Below the pieces are notes generated by a model. That model did no database searches. It saw only the letters and a list, made by a program, of their open reading frames with translations, and was not told where the DNA came from. Made by a program: the position numbers and the translations under genes. A stretch of DNA of 64,000 bases from an uncultured Bacteroides sp. (GTDB lineage Bacteria > Bacteroidota > Bacteroidia > Bacteroidales > Bacteroidaceae), in assembly GCA_948847595.1 (NCBI GenBank), contig CAQOGY010000003.1, positions 252,974-316,973 of the forward strand, written 5' to 3'. Shown piece after piece: positions 1 through 8,501 of the stretch. Numbering within the stretch: position 1 is the first letter of the stretch; every line of letters begins with the position of its first letter.

Positions 1-1401
1 TCTGTCGGAGAGCCTGTACGTTGGGATTGGGCTTTTGAAGGTGGGGAACCTAGTGTGTCTAATCTGTTCAGCCCGGAAATCGTGTATAATTATCCGGGAA
101 CTTATACCGTGAAATTAAGAGTAGGCCGGGGAACGGAAAATGCGGAGACTGAGATGTTGCAATATATTACAGTCGTATATCCTGATGAAATCAGTGTGGC
201 CTTTAAAGCTAATAAAACTCAGGCATTGAGTGATGAGACTATTAGTTTCACCGATTTGTCCATAGGTTTCCCGTCTGCTTGGTCGTGGGAGTTTATTCCT
301 GCAGAAGGTCGTACCGTTACGTCGACGGAACAGAATCCAAGTTTGGTATTCGAGCCGGGAGTTTACTCTGTGAAGTTGACCGTTACCAATCCTAAAACAA
401 CGGCTACTCTCACTAAAGAGAATTATCTGAATATTATTGATAAAAACTCAGTAGCGGCAGATATCACGGCAGACCGGCGTATGGTTATAGAAGGTGGAAA
501 TGTATCATTTAAAGATGCCAGTTTGGGACGTCCTACCCGCTGGAACTGGACATTTGAAGGTGGAACGCCCTCTACTTCCAATGAACAGAACCCGACCGTT
601 ACTTATTCAACAGCCGGTAGGTATAAAGTCACTTTAGTCGCTTCTAATGAATTGAATACTTCCACAGCCGAACAGGAAGGATATATCACCGTATTGCCGG
701 GTAAAGATATTGTTCTTTTCTATCCGTTCGAGGGTGACAGTAAGGATATGGGTCCCAATGCTATTCATCCGGAAATTCTGAAATTGGGAGATAATATGGA
801 TGTCAACTTTAATGCTCCCGCCCGTAAGGAAGGGTTTACTTGTGCCGAGTTCAGAAGTAAGGATAATCAGAATTATGCATTCTTGTCGTTGCCGGATAAT
901 GATGCGTTGGATTTCCAGGCAACTCCGGTGACTACTTCTTTCTGGGTGAAAACTTCGAATAAGACAGCTACTAATGTGGGGGTATTCCAACATGGAGCCG
1001 GTCCTAATGCCAGTGCGGATGGAAAGAATAAGCAGACCTGGTTCAGATTCCAAAAATCCAGTCCGTTTATAAGATACGTCATTGAGTACACAGGGCTTTC
1101 CGGAAACTGGACTGACTTTAAAACAAAGTCAATGACGGATGGCGAATGGCATCATTATGTATGTGTACATACTAATGGAAGCACCTATCTGTATATTGAT
1201 GGAGTAAAAGAAGCGGAAGCGCTCAATAAAGGTTTGAAGCCTGTTGACCGTACGCCTTATTTTATAGGTGCTATGTATAGAGGGGCAGAGGGTTCTCGTT
1301 CTTATGAGAATTTTATGGATGGGTATATAGATGATTATTTAGTATATAACCGTGCATTCACGGCAGCAGAAGCGAAAGCGCTTTATGATAGCATGAAATA
1401 A
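1..1401 (+). CDS. PKD-repeat and LamG-domain surface protein (5' partial)
   Basis: The frame is open from base 1, so the start lies outside the window. At least three PKD repeats are visible (WDWAFEGG, WSWEFIPAEGR and WNWTFEGGTPS, each followed by a YSV/YKV-type strand). A C-terminal concanavalin/LamG domain of about 220 residues begins near VLFYPFEGDSKD and includes DGEWHHYVCVH and YIDGVKEAE, typical of the LamG_3 jelly roll. Proteins of this build in Bacteroides are exported and surface attached, usually as glycan-binding or degrading parts of polysaccharide loci. No catalytic domain is visible in the part seen. It is followed by a strong terminator, so it ends its transcription unit. Confidence 0.85.
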   Translation, partial: SVGEPVRWDWAFEGGEPSVSNLFSPEIVYNYPGTYTVKLRVGRGTENAETEMLQYITVVYPDEISVAFKANKTQALSDETISFTDLSIGFPSAWSWEFIPAEGRTVTSTEQNPSLVFEPGVYSVKLTVTNPKTTATLTKENYLNIIDKNSVAADITADRRMVIEGGNVSFKDASLGRPTRWNWTFEGGTPSTSNEQNPTVTYSTAGRYKVTLVASNELNTSTAEQEGYITVLPGKDIVLFYPFEGDSKDMGPNAIHPEILKLGDNMDVNFNAPARKEGFTCAEFRSKDNQNYAFLSLPDNDALDFQATPVTTSFWVKTSNKTATNVGVFQHGAGPNASADGKNKQTWFRFQKSSPFIRYVIEYTGLSGNWTDFKTKSMTDGEWHHYVCVHTNGSTYLYIDGVKEAEALNKGLKPVDRTPYFIGAMYRGAEGSRSYENFMDGYIDDYLVYNRAFTAAEAKALYDSMK

Positions 1402-1428
1402 GTAATATAATATCCTTTGATATAAGAC

Positions 1429-1471
1429 AAAAGGCAACTAGCTCATCTATATCATGAGTTTGTTGCCTTTT
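1429..1471 (+). terminator. Rho-independent terminator after the PKD/LamG gene
   Basis: Perfect 10-bp arms aaaaggcaac (1429-1438) and gttgcctttt (1462-1471) enclose a second inner stem (ctcat/atgag). The stem is followed by T-rich sequence. It lies 28 bp after the stop codon. Confidence 0.85.
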
Positions 1472-1544
1472 CTTGTGTTATATTTGCTACATTCCTAAAC
1501 TTATTCTTCGTATATTTGCGAACTGGATATATATTTGCAATATT

Positions 1545-2087
1545 ATGAAAAATATACTTATCAAGATACTCCGTGTTCTGATGCTCTTTATTCTTTTTGT
1601 TTCGTGGGGCATTGGCTATGTAATCTATGAAGATACACTGACAGAGTGGTGGATACCTGTCGGAGTAGCGTTAATGATAGCTGCTGTTACATTTCCTTTT
1701 TATAAAAAGTGGTCATGGCTGACGACAGGTGATAACAAAACATTAAATCTTCTGTCTCATTTGGTATGTGTGGGAACTATCAGTTGTGCATTGTTTCTTG
1801 CGGGCAACTACTGGTTGGCTGACCCTGCTTCCACACAAGAAGAAGAGGTTATGGTGCAGAAGAAGTATCAGGAGACACATAAGAAAACACGTCGGGTAGG
1901 TAAGCGGCGTTATGTGCCGGACGGCGTGCGTAAGGAATATTATTTGGAAGTCGCTTTTGCGAATGGAAATGTGGAAACATTGCATGTATCACTTTCCACT
2001 TATAATAAAGCACGGAAAGGCAAAACAAAGACACTGACTTTACAGAAAGGTTTCTTCGGGCTTCCGGTGATAACAAAAGGGCTTTAA
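1545..2087 (+). CDS. small inner-membrane protein of unknown function
   Basis: I chose the ATG at 1545 (MKNILIKILRVLMLF). The longer frame from 1473 adds 24 residues that read through the previous intergenic region. The 180-residue product has three or four hydrophobic stretches: residues about 8-27, 35-52 and 68-90. A charged C-terminal half follows (KKTRRVGKRRYVPDGVRKEYY) that looks like a small cytosolic or periplasmic domain of the DUF3592 kind (VAFANGNVETLHVSLSTY). I do not recognise a named family with certainty. It converges on the HAD gene with only 10 bp between the stops. Confidence 0.6.
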   Translation: MKNILIKILRVLMLFILFVSWGIGYVIYEDTLTEWWIPVGVALMIAAVTFPFYKKWSWLTTGDNKTLNLLSHLVCVGTISCALFLAGNYWLADPASTQEEEVMVQKKYQETHKKTRRVGKRRYVPDGVRKEYYLEVAFANGNVETLHVSLSTYNKARKGKTKTLTLQKGFFGLPVITKGL

Positions 2088-2097
2088 AAAATGATCC

Positions 2098-2736
2098 TCA
2101 TGTAGGATGGAAATCGGATAACATTCTGCATATATCATCAGGTGTCTTAAAATAATAATTGGCTTTTATACTATCGGGAGACGTTCCGCTCCACAGAACC
2201 AATCCTGAATCAACTCCGGCACTTGTTGCACATTGGATGTCATAAATGCTATCCCCGATATATATAGCGTCAACAGGGTTTATCTTGGCTTTGGATAAAT
2301 ATGCCAGTAGAGGGGCGGCCTGGGGCTTATGGTCTACTGTATCATCGGCGCATACAACGGTGGTAAAATAATTAGCCAAGCCTAAGGGGGTGAAGTCTGT
2401 ATGATATTCCATATATGTTTTGGAAGTGACAATGCCTGATACATACTTATTAGATAATAGATAGTTCAAGCACTCCTTGATACCTTGAAAGGGGTGGATA
2501 GTATGGTAATATGATTTCATATTAGTGTCCCATATTTCCAGTCCTCTATCTATATCATCTATTTTTAGTCTCTTCAAAGCGTCTTTGCCTGTAATGCCTA
2601 AAACAAATTTCAGGTCTTCATATTGGGGCACGTTTCCTGTAATTTTTGCAATAGTCTTTATCAAAGAGTGGATAACGGCATATTCTGTATCTATTAATGT
2701 GCCGTCAATGTCAAATATTATATGCTTATATCTCAT
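2098..2736 (-). CDS. HAD-superfamily phosphatase (phosphoglycolate phosphatase-like)
   Basis: A 212-residue HAD hydrolase, subfamily IA. Motif I is FDIDGTLIDTE near the N-terminus, with the nucleophile and acid/base aspartates. Motif II is the threonine/serine of SGIVTSKT, and motif IV is IYIGDSIYDIQCA. The helical cap lies between motifs I and II (residues about 20-80). Members dephosphorylate small phosphometabolites; the substrate cannot be told from sequence. It starts 12 bp after the Nudix gene, so the two probably share one mRNA, an economical pair of metabolite house-cleaning hydrolases. Confidence 0.85.
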   Translation of the reverse strand: MRYKHIIFDIDGTLIDTEYAVIHSLIKTIAKITGNVPQYEDLKFVLGITGKDALKRLKIDDIDRGLEIWDTNMKSYYHTIHPFQGIKECLNYLLSNKYVSGIVTSKTYMEYHTDFTPLGLANYFTTVVCADDTVDHKPQAAPLLAYLSKAKINPVDAIYIGDSIYDIQCATSAGVDSGLVLWSGTSPDSIKANYYFKTPDDICRMLSDFHPT

Positions 2737-2748
2737 TGGCTCAATCTT

Positions 2749-3375
2749 TTATTCAAACAGTACCTGCCAGTTTTTATCATGATAAGCAGAAAAACACATT
2801 TTTATTTGTTCTTCATTGTTTTTTTCTTCTGCAAGAAGAGGAAGTTCTTCCAACCTGAAATAATCGCTTTCTGTAGTTTCAATATTAGGTTGGAAATGCC
2901 CGCTTAGAATTTCACAAAGAACGAAAACCTTGCATACATTATAGGCATAAGGGGGCACATTGTGCATATTCCTGTCCTGCACGGCAATTATCCGTGTGGC
3001 TTCCACTTTCAGTCCGGCTTCTTCTTCGACCTCTTTTTCGGTGTTCGACTTTACGGTCTGGTTTACATCTACCCAACCACCCGGCAATGACCATGTACCG
3101 TTACGTTCTTTAACCAACAATATTTTATCTTCCTTGAATATGGCTGCTCTTGTATCCAACTTTGGAGTTTGGAATCCTGTCTCATTACAAAACAAATCTT
3201 TCACTTTTTCCAGTGACAACTCACTTTGTGCACTTATAATTTCGGCTGATATCTCCCTTATCCGTTCAAAACGTTCGATATCAAATACGTCTTTTGAGTA
3301 GGTCAATCCTGTTTGGGCAAGGAATTGCAGTTCTTTAGCCCATTCCAGCCATTGGGGTTGCAAAGTCTTATTCAT
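2749..3375 (-). CDS. Nudix hydrolase with N-terminal Nudix_N_2 domain
   Basis: 208 residues. The N-terminal helical region (WLEWAKELQFLAQTGLTYSKD) is the Nudix_N_2-type domain found in ADP-ribose and nucleoside diphosphate-X hydrolases. The Nudix box is at about residues 98-121 (GGWVDVNQ then EKEVEEEAGL). It departs from the classic consensus: the usual arginine before the glutamates is lysine and the first glutamate is replaced. The core EEEAG metal ligands are kept, and variants of the first positions are common in this subfamily. It has a plausible own promoter (TACCTTTG at 3405-3412, minus strand) and leads into the HAD gene. Confidence 0.85.
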   Translation of the reverse strand: MNKTLQPQWLEWAKELQFLAQTGLTYSKDVFDIERFERIREISAEIISAQSELSLEKVKDLFCNETGFQTPKLDTRAAIFKEDKILLVKERNGTWSLPGGWVDVNQTVKSNTEKEVEEEAGLKVEATRIIAVQDRNMHNVPPYAYNVCKVFVLCEILSGHFQPNIETTESDYFRLEELPLLAEEKNNEEQIKMCFSAYHDKNWQVLFE

Positions 3376-3404
3376 ATGATGATTATTATAATTGTATTAT
3401 TTTG

Positions 3405-3412
3405 CAAAGGTA
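3405..3412 (-). promoter_or_regulatory. Bacteroidetes-type -7 element before the Nudix gene
   Basis: TACCTTTG on the minus strand matches the TAnnTTTG consensus and lies about 30 bp before the start codon. No clear TTTG -33 box was found at the usual distance. Confidence 0.5.
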
Positions 3413-3452
3413 CGAGAAATGGATCTTTTGATTTTTGCCCTATGTTAAAAAA

Positions 3453-4016
3453 TCAACGCTTTGCCCTTATGCGGCTAAGCGAAGGTTGGGTGATACCTAA
3501 AAAGGAAGCTATATAACCTAGATTCACTCTATTGCAAATATCCGGGAAATCTTTCACCAGTTTTTCATAGCGTTTCTGTGCAGGCAGATTCAGGCGGGAA
3601 ATATGTATATCCTGTAATTGCAAGAAATTCTCTTGTTGCAAAACTCTCATCCAGTTGGCTATGTCAATATGGGTCTTGTATAAGTTATTAAGTGTTTCTA
3701 TAGAGATAGAATAAGTAAATGTTTTCTCCAAAGTTTCCACATATTCAAATCCTGCTTTGTTGCGATATAAATCCCAAGAACCACAAGTTGCGTCACCTTC
3801 CGCAGAAAACCATGTCGTTATTTCTTTGCCATTGTACAGAATATAAGAACGTGTAATGCCTTTTTCTATGAAATAAACTTTCTTGTCCAAATAACCGGCC
3901 CGGATAATAATGGTTCTGGCAGGAAAAACTTGTTCTTCGAAGTTGGACTTCAATATGTTTAATGAATCATCCGAAACCGGATAGTATTCTCTTATTTTTC
4001 TTATTATATTATTCAT
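3453..4016 (-). CDS. Crp/Fnr-family transcriptional regulator
   Basis: Start taken at 4016 (MNNIIRKIREYYPVSD), because a TAACTTTG promoter element at 4050-4057 lies inside the longer frame that runs to 4079. The 187-residue product has a cyclic-nucleotide-binding-type beta-barrel (ILKSNFEEQVFPARTIIIRAGYLDKKVYFIEKGITRSYI, residues about 20-60). Its C-terminal winged helix is short (NRVNLGYIASFLGITQPSLSRIRAKR). This is the common Bacteroidetes form of the family, which typically lacks conserved cAMP contacts, so the ligand is unknown. It reads in the same direction as the Nudix-HAD pair, 77 bp upstream. Confidence 0.85.
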   Translation of the reverse strand: MNNIIRKIREYYPVSDDSLNILKSNFEEQVFPARTIIIRAGYLDKKVYFIEKGITRSYILYNGKEITTWFSAEGDATCGSWDLYRNKAGFEYVETLEKTFTYSISIETLNNLYKTHIDIANWMRVLQQENFLQLQDIHISRLNLPAQKRYEKLVKDFPDICNRVNLGYIASFLGITQPSLSRIRAKR

Positions 4017-4049
4017 ATCCGTGTACTTTCTATTCATGTATGATATTGA

Positions 4050-4057
4050 CAAAGTTA
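4050..4057 (-). promoter_or_regulatory. -7 promoter element of the Crp-family regulator
   Basis: TAACTTTG on the minus strand, matching TAnnTTTG. It predicts transcription starting near 4043, which leaves only the ATG at 4037 or 4016 as start. Confidence 0.55.
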
Positions 4058-4079
4058 TGAAACTATTATTGAAAAGCAA

Positions 4080-4813
4080 GCAAATGTTTATTTCTGTTGT
4101 TTACTTGAAAGAGATATACGGGTATGCCAATTATTTATTGAAAAAACGACCTTTCTTAAAAAAGGAATATCTACGCAAACCGGAAAGGCTGTAATTGTAT
4201 GTCCATACGAGAAATACCAGAATATCTCCGGCATTTGTGAATACAATTTTCTCTCATTATGTTGTTTTGTGTGTTTATTGAATAAATAGTAGTTCTTTAC
4301 TGCTTTTTGTATGCTATTTGAAAGGATTAGTTATGGATTCTAGTTTATTCTGTCATACTTGGCTTATCCAATATTCGTGATGAACCAGAAAGAAAATGAG
4401 CTGAATAATCTCATCAATAGCTTTCTCATCGACGAAAGGTTGGCTTCTCGGTGAGGAACGAAGTGTTCGACACCGAGGAACACTTCGTTTCTTTTAAACC
4501 AACGAATGTCTTATAAGTAAGAGTAGATGCATATTTCACGCAGTTTTATACAGAATTAGCCTCTAATTTTGCATATTGTTGCACTAATTTATACAGTTTA
4601 TTCTGTAGTTCATTCTTTTTAGAGCAACAGCTTTCTACTGTTATCTTAAATATAGAACATTTGGATTGAAAGTTTCGGCTCTTAATTGAGAAGAATAATA
4701 AATGTCTTGCCAATCCCGTATTTTGTCTATAAACGAGTCCCGTTCGTCTCATTTGAAAAACGTGTACTGTCCTGTCCCTTATCTTCGTGTCGAAATAAAA
4801 AACAGAATAAGTC
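4080..4813. other. 734-bp intergenic stretch with a possible gene relic
   Basis: No convincing gene. On the plus strand a frame without an ATG is open from 4083 to 4289 and contains TGKAVIVCPYEKYQNI, which faintly recalls the strand-helix core of Phd/YefM-type antitoxins; this is weak. A 24-codon ORF (4380-4454, MNQKENELNNL...) sits directly before a strong terminator, as if both were the end of a decayed gene. Bases 4500-4780 are AT-rich with stops in all frames. A weak promoter-like pair (TTTG at 4752, TATCTTCG at 4780) precedes the next gene. Confidence 0.35.
4457..4489 (+). terminator. Rho-independent terminator without an obvious upstream gene
   Basis: Perfect 12-bp arms aacgaagtgttc (4457-4468) and gaacacttcgtt (4478-4489), a 9-base loop, then TTCTTTT. 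It follows only the 24-codon ORF, so it probably marks a degraded gene or a small RNA. Confidence 0.7.
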
Positions 4814-7291
4814 ATGAAGATGAATAAAACTATGTTGTTGGAAAAGATAGCGACCCGTTCGGGAGTATCAGTAGATGAATGTGGGGTAGTGCTTAAAACG
4901 TTGGAAAGAGTGTTGAGCGAAGAACTCACACGGAACATGTATCGCTATGGAGGGTGGATACTGTTATTAGTTGCTTTATTGGTGTCCGTAGCTGCTTTCG
5001 GGCAGACATCGGAGCGGAAAAGCCGCCCTGTTCAGACGATTCGCGGGATTGTAGTCGACGGTGATTCGAAATATCCTATACCGTATGCTACGGTGAAGTT
5101 GGCGGGCACGGAAGGAATGGGGACGACAACGGACAGTCTCGGACGCTTCGCCATCCGGCAAGTCCCTGTCGGGCGGCACACGGTAGAAGCGGCTTTTATG
5201 GGGTATGAAACCGGTGTTTTTAGGGAAATACTAGTGACTTCCGCCAAAGAAATCTACTTGGAGATACCTCTCAAAGAGAGTGTGAACGAACTGAACGAAG
5301 TGGTAGTCCGCGCCCGGACAAACAAAGAAGAAGCTATGAATAAAATGGCTACCACCGGAGCACGTATGTTGAGCGTGGAAGAGGCAAGCCGTTATGCAGG
5401 AGGATTTGACGACCCTGCACGTCTGGTTTCTGCTTTTGCCGGAGTAGCTCCCAGTGTTTCCTCGAATGGAATTTCCATTCACGGCAATGCTCCCCACTTG
5501 TTGCAATGGAGACTGGAAGACGTAGAAATCCCCAATCCCAACCACTTTGCGGACATCGCCACATTAGGCGGGGGAATCCTCTCTTCCCTTAGCTCGCAAG
5601 TACTCGGAAATTCCGATTTCTTCACCGGAGCTTTTCCCGCGGAATATGGAAATGCCGTATCCGGAGTGTTCGACATGAAACTACGCAACGGAAACAACCA
5701 AAAGAACGAAAATACAATTCAAGTAGGAATCATGGGCATTGACATCGCATCCGAAGGGCCTTTGAGCAAGAACCATAAAGCGTCGTATATCTTCAACTAC
5801 CGTTATTCCACCACCGGACTGCTCAATCTCGACGGGGGAACGATGGACTATCAGGACTTGAACTTCAAACTTAACTTCCCGACGCAGAAAGCCGGAACTT
5901 TCTCCGTTTGGGGAACCAGCCTGATTGACAAATTCAAGAGCGACATGGAAAAGAATCCTGAAAAATGGGAGTATATGGGTGACCGCAGCGAGTCACGCGA
6001 CAAGCAATATATGGCAGCCGGAGGTGTCAGCCACCGCTATTTCTTCAATAGCGACGCATCACTGAAAACAACCGTTGCCGCCACCTACTCGCAACTGGAC
6101 GGCGGGGCGTCCATGTTCAATGAGGCTTTGGAAACCACTCCCTATATGGACTTGAACTCAAAACATACCAACCTGATACTGACCAGTACCTTCAACCGCA
6201 AATTTAGCAACCGGTTCACCAATAAAACCGGCTTCACCTACAACGCCATGTTCTATAAGATGAACCTCGCCATTGCCCCTTATGAAGCCCATTTACTGGA
6301 AACCGTCTCTCAAGGCGACGGCCATACGAGCCTGATTTCCGCCTACAACAGTTCTTCTGTCGGATTGGGCGACCACTGGACTCTCAACGCCGGCATCTAC
6401 GGACAGTTTCTGACCCTGAACAATCAATGGTCTGTCGAACCCCGTGCCGGTCTGAAATGGCAGGCCACCCCGAAAGCTACTTTTGCCTTAGCCTACGGAA
6501 TGTACAGCCGCATGGAAAAAATGGACGTCTATTTTGTAAAGACGAAAACCACAGGGGACAAATCCGTCAACAAAGACCTCGACTTCACGAAATCCCAACA
6601 CGTCATGTTGTCTTTCGGCTACAAGATTTCCGACCGTATAAACCTGAAAATAGAGCCGTATATCCAGTTCCTGCACGATGTCCCCGTAATGGCGGACAGC
6701 TCTTATTCCGTGCTCAACCGTTCCGACTTCTACGTAGAAGATGCATTAATCAATAAAGGAAGAGGGCGTAATGTCGGAATCGACATCACATTGGAACGTT
6801 TTCTGAATAAAGGACTTTATTACATGATTTCCGGCTCCTTGTTCGACTCCCGCTACCGGGGTGGCGACGGAAAATGGTACAACACGAAGTTCAACCGTAA
6901 CTATGTCATCAACGGACTTGTCGGCAAAGAATGGATGTTGGGACGCAACAAGCAGAATATTCTTAGCGTCAACCTGAAACTGACATTACAGGGCGGCGAC
7001 CGCTATTCCCCGATTAACGTGGAAGCAACGATGAACCACCCTGACAAAGAAGTACAGTATGACGAGACAAGAGCCTTTTCCAAACAATATTCGCCCATGC
7101 TTATCGGCAACTACACCGTCAGCTACCGTATCAACAAGAAAAAAGTATCCCATGAGTTTGCCGTGAAAGGACTGAACTTTACCGGAGCGAAAGAGCACTA
7201 CGGACATGAATATAACGTGAAAACCGGAAAGATTGATGTCAGCGACGGCTCCACGATACTGACAAATGTGAGTTATAAACTTGAATTTTAG
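4814..7291 (+). CDS. TonB-dependent outer-membrane receptor with HU-like N-terminal extension
   Basis: From residue 42 (ATG at 4937) this is a normal exported TonB-dependent receptor. It has a signal peptide (ILLLVALLVSVAAFGQ), a CarboxypepD_reg-like domain (GIVVDGDSKYPIPYATVKL to residue about 145), a TonB-box-like LNEVVVRAR, a plug domain (SVEEASRYAGGFDDPARLV to about residue 290) and a barrel ending in aromatic LEF. Total length is 825 residues; no SusD gene follows, so it is not a SusC. The first 40 residues (MLLEKIATRSGVSVDECGVV) read like the dimerisation helices of an HU/IHF protein and lie before the signal peptide in the same frame. The start is therefore uncertain: 4814 fits the weak promoter at 4780, while 4937 gives a clean exported protein. 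The two-component genes behind it probably regulate it or respond to its cargo. Confidence 0.85.
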   Translation: MKMNKTMLLEKIATRSGVSVDECGVVLKTLERVLSEELTRNMYRYGGWILLLVALLVSVAAFGQTSERKSRPVQTIRGIVVDGDSKYPIPYATVKLAGTEGMGTTTDSLGRFAIRQVPVGRHTVEAAFMGYETGVFREILVTSAKEIYLEIPLKESVNELNEVVVRARTNKEEAMNKMATTGARMLSVEEASRYAGGFDDPARLVSAFAGVAPSVSSNGISIHGNAPHLLQWRLEDVEIPNPNHFADIATLGGGILSSLSSQVLGNSDFFTGAFPAEYGNAVSGVFDMKLRNGNNQKNENTIQVGIMGIDIASEGPLSKNHKASYIFNYRYSTTGLLNLDGGTMDYQDLNFKLNFPTQKAGTFSVWGTSLIDKFKSDMEKNPEKWEYMGDRSESRDKQYMAAGGVSHRYFFNSDASLKTTVAATYSQLDGGASMFNEALETTPYMDLNSKHTNLILTSTFNRKFSNRFTNKTGFTYNAMFYKMNLAIAPYEAHLLETVSQGDGHTSLISAYNSSSVGLGDHWTLNAGIYGQFLTLNNQWSVEPRAGLKWQATPKATFALAYGMYSRMEKMDVYFVKTKTTGDKSVNKDLDFTKSQHVMLSFGYKISDRINLKIEPYIQFLHDVPVMADSSYSVLNRSDFYVEDALINKGRGRNVGIDITLERFLNKGLYYMISGSLFDSRYRGGDGKWYNTKFNRNYVINGLVGKEWMLGRNKQNILSVNLKLTLQGGDRYSPINVEATMNHPDKEVQYDETRAFSKQYSPMLIGNYTVSYRINKKKVSHEFAVKGLNFTGAKEHYGHEYNVKTGKIDVSDGSTILTNVSYKLEF

Positions 7292-7311
7292 CCAGACAGT
7301 ATGGAGCCCGA

Positions 7312-7358
7312 CCGGAAAAAAGTTTTATCTTCGTCCCTTGGAGATAAAACACTTCCGG
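7312..7358 (+). terminator. hairpin between the TonB receptor and the sensor-kinase operon
   Basis: Nested arms ccggaa (7312) / ttccgg (to 7358) and gttttatct (7322-7330) / agataaaac (7342-7350). No long T-run follows, so it may be an attenuator or mRNA-processing site that lowers kinase expression relative to the receptor rather than a full terminator. Confidence 0.5.
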
Positions 7359-7421
7359 CTGTAGTCTATTCTACGTTTAGAAAAGGATATTCCGGAATAC
7401 TAAATCCCCGTAATAAAATAT

Positions 7422-8501
7422 ATGGTAACTGAAACTGCAATAACAGACAATAAATCTACCTTTTTATATAGATTCCTCGTCAGTCCGGAACTTCGATGGG
7501 TGCGCTATTGGGTGCTCATAGTCATACTGGCTACTATTTCCTTCAATCAAGTTTTTATTATATTCATTGATTATCTGGAGGTACTGGGAGGATGGATTTA
7601 TGCATTTACTTTCTTGTATCTGCTGACTTACATAGGAGTCGTTTATCTGAATCTTTTCTGGCTCTTTCCAAAATTCCTGTTGAAAAGGCGTTATCTGAGT
7701 TACATGTTCTTACTCTCAGTAGCAATGATGATAGCCCTGGCAATACAAATGGCAACGGAATACATATCTTACTCCTGTTGGCCGGAACTTTACGAACGGG
7801 CTTCCTATTTCTCCATACCTATGGTGATGGATTATATATCGTCTTTCATGTTGTCCACGCTCTGTATGATAGGAGGAACCATGACTGTCCTTCTGAAGGA
7901 ATGGATGATAGACCATCAGCGCGTCTCGCAGATGGAAAAAGCCCACGTACTTTCGGAAGTCGAACAACTGAAAGAACAAGTCAGCCCCGAACTCCTTTTC
8001 AAGACATTGCATCACTCAGGAGAACTGACTTTGAACGAACCGGGAAAAGCATCGAAAATGTTGATGAAATTAAGTCAGTTACTCCGTTACCAACTATATG
8101 ATTGCAGCAGAGCAAAAGTATTGCTTGGCAGTGAAATTACTTTCCTGAATAATTACCTGACCTTGGAACAGGGTTCACAGTCACAGTTCAGTTATGAACT
8201 CCTTTCGGAAGGAGAGGTGAACCGGACATTGGTTCCACCTTTGCTTTTCATTCCTTTTGTACAACATATCGTAAAATCAATCAATGAACGGCGGATATCA
8301 ACCCCTGTTTCTCTCAAAATCCATTTGAAAGCGGAAGGGGACACAATAACATTCACCTGTCTTTGCCCGCAAGTGAATATTCCGTCAGATAAAGGACTTG
8401 GAAGAATCCGCCAAAGACTGGACTTATTATATGGCAATCGTTACGGACTATTCCTGACGGCAGAAAGCATTAGGTTGGAACTGAAAGGAGGTGAAGCATG
8501 A
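7422..8501 (+). CDS. LytS-type sensor, degenerate (pseudo-histidine kinase)
   Basis: 359 residues with four hydrophobic segments in the first 160 (VLIVILATISFNQVFIIFI, IYAFTFLYLLTYIGVVYL, FLLSVAMMIALAIQMA, ISSFMLSTLCMIGGTMTVL), then a His_kinase-type module. It aligns well with the next gene, but the phosphoacceptor box PHFLFN is SPELLFK here (about residue 190), so the histidine is a glutamate. The N-box ENAVKH is QHIVKSI, so the ATP/Mg asparagine is lost. LLRYQL and the PLLFIPFVQ core are kept. I infer it cannot autophosphorylate and may act as a sensing partner of the downstream kinase. It overlaps that gene by 4 bp (ATGA). Confidence 0.85.
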   Translation: MVTETAITDNKSTFLYRFLVSPELRWVRYWVLIVILATISFNQVFIIFIDYLEVLGGWIYAFTFLYLLTYIGVVYLNLFWLFPKFLLKRRYLSYMFLLSVAMMIALAIQMATEYISYSCWPELYERASYFSIPMVMDYISSFMLSTLCMIGGTMTVLLKEWMIDHQRVSQMEKAHVLSEVEQLKEQVSPELLFKTLHHSGELTLNEPGKASKMLMKLSQLLRYQLYDCSRAKVLLGSEITFLNNYLTLEQGSQSQFSYELLSEGEVNRTLVPPLLFIPFVQHIVKSINERRISTPVSLKIHLKAEGDTITFTCLCPQVNIPSDKGLGRIRQRLDLLYGNRYGLFLTAESIRLELKGGEA

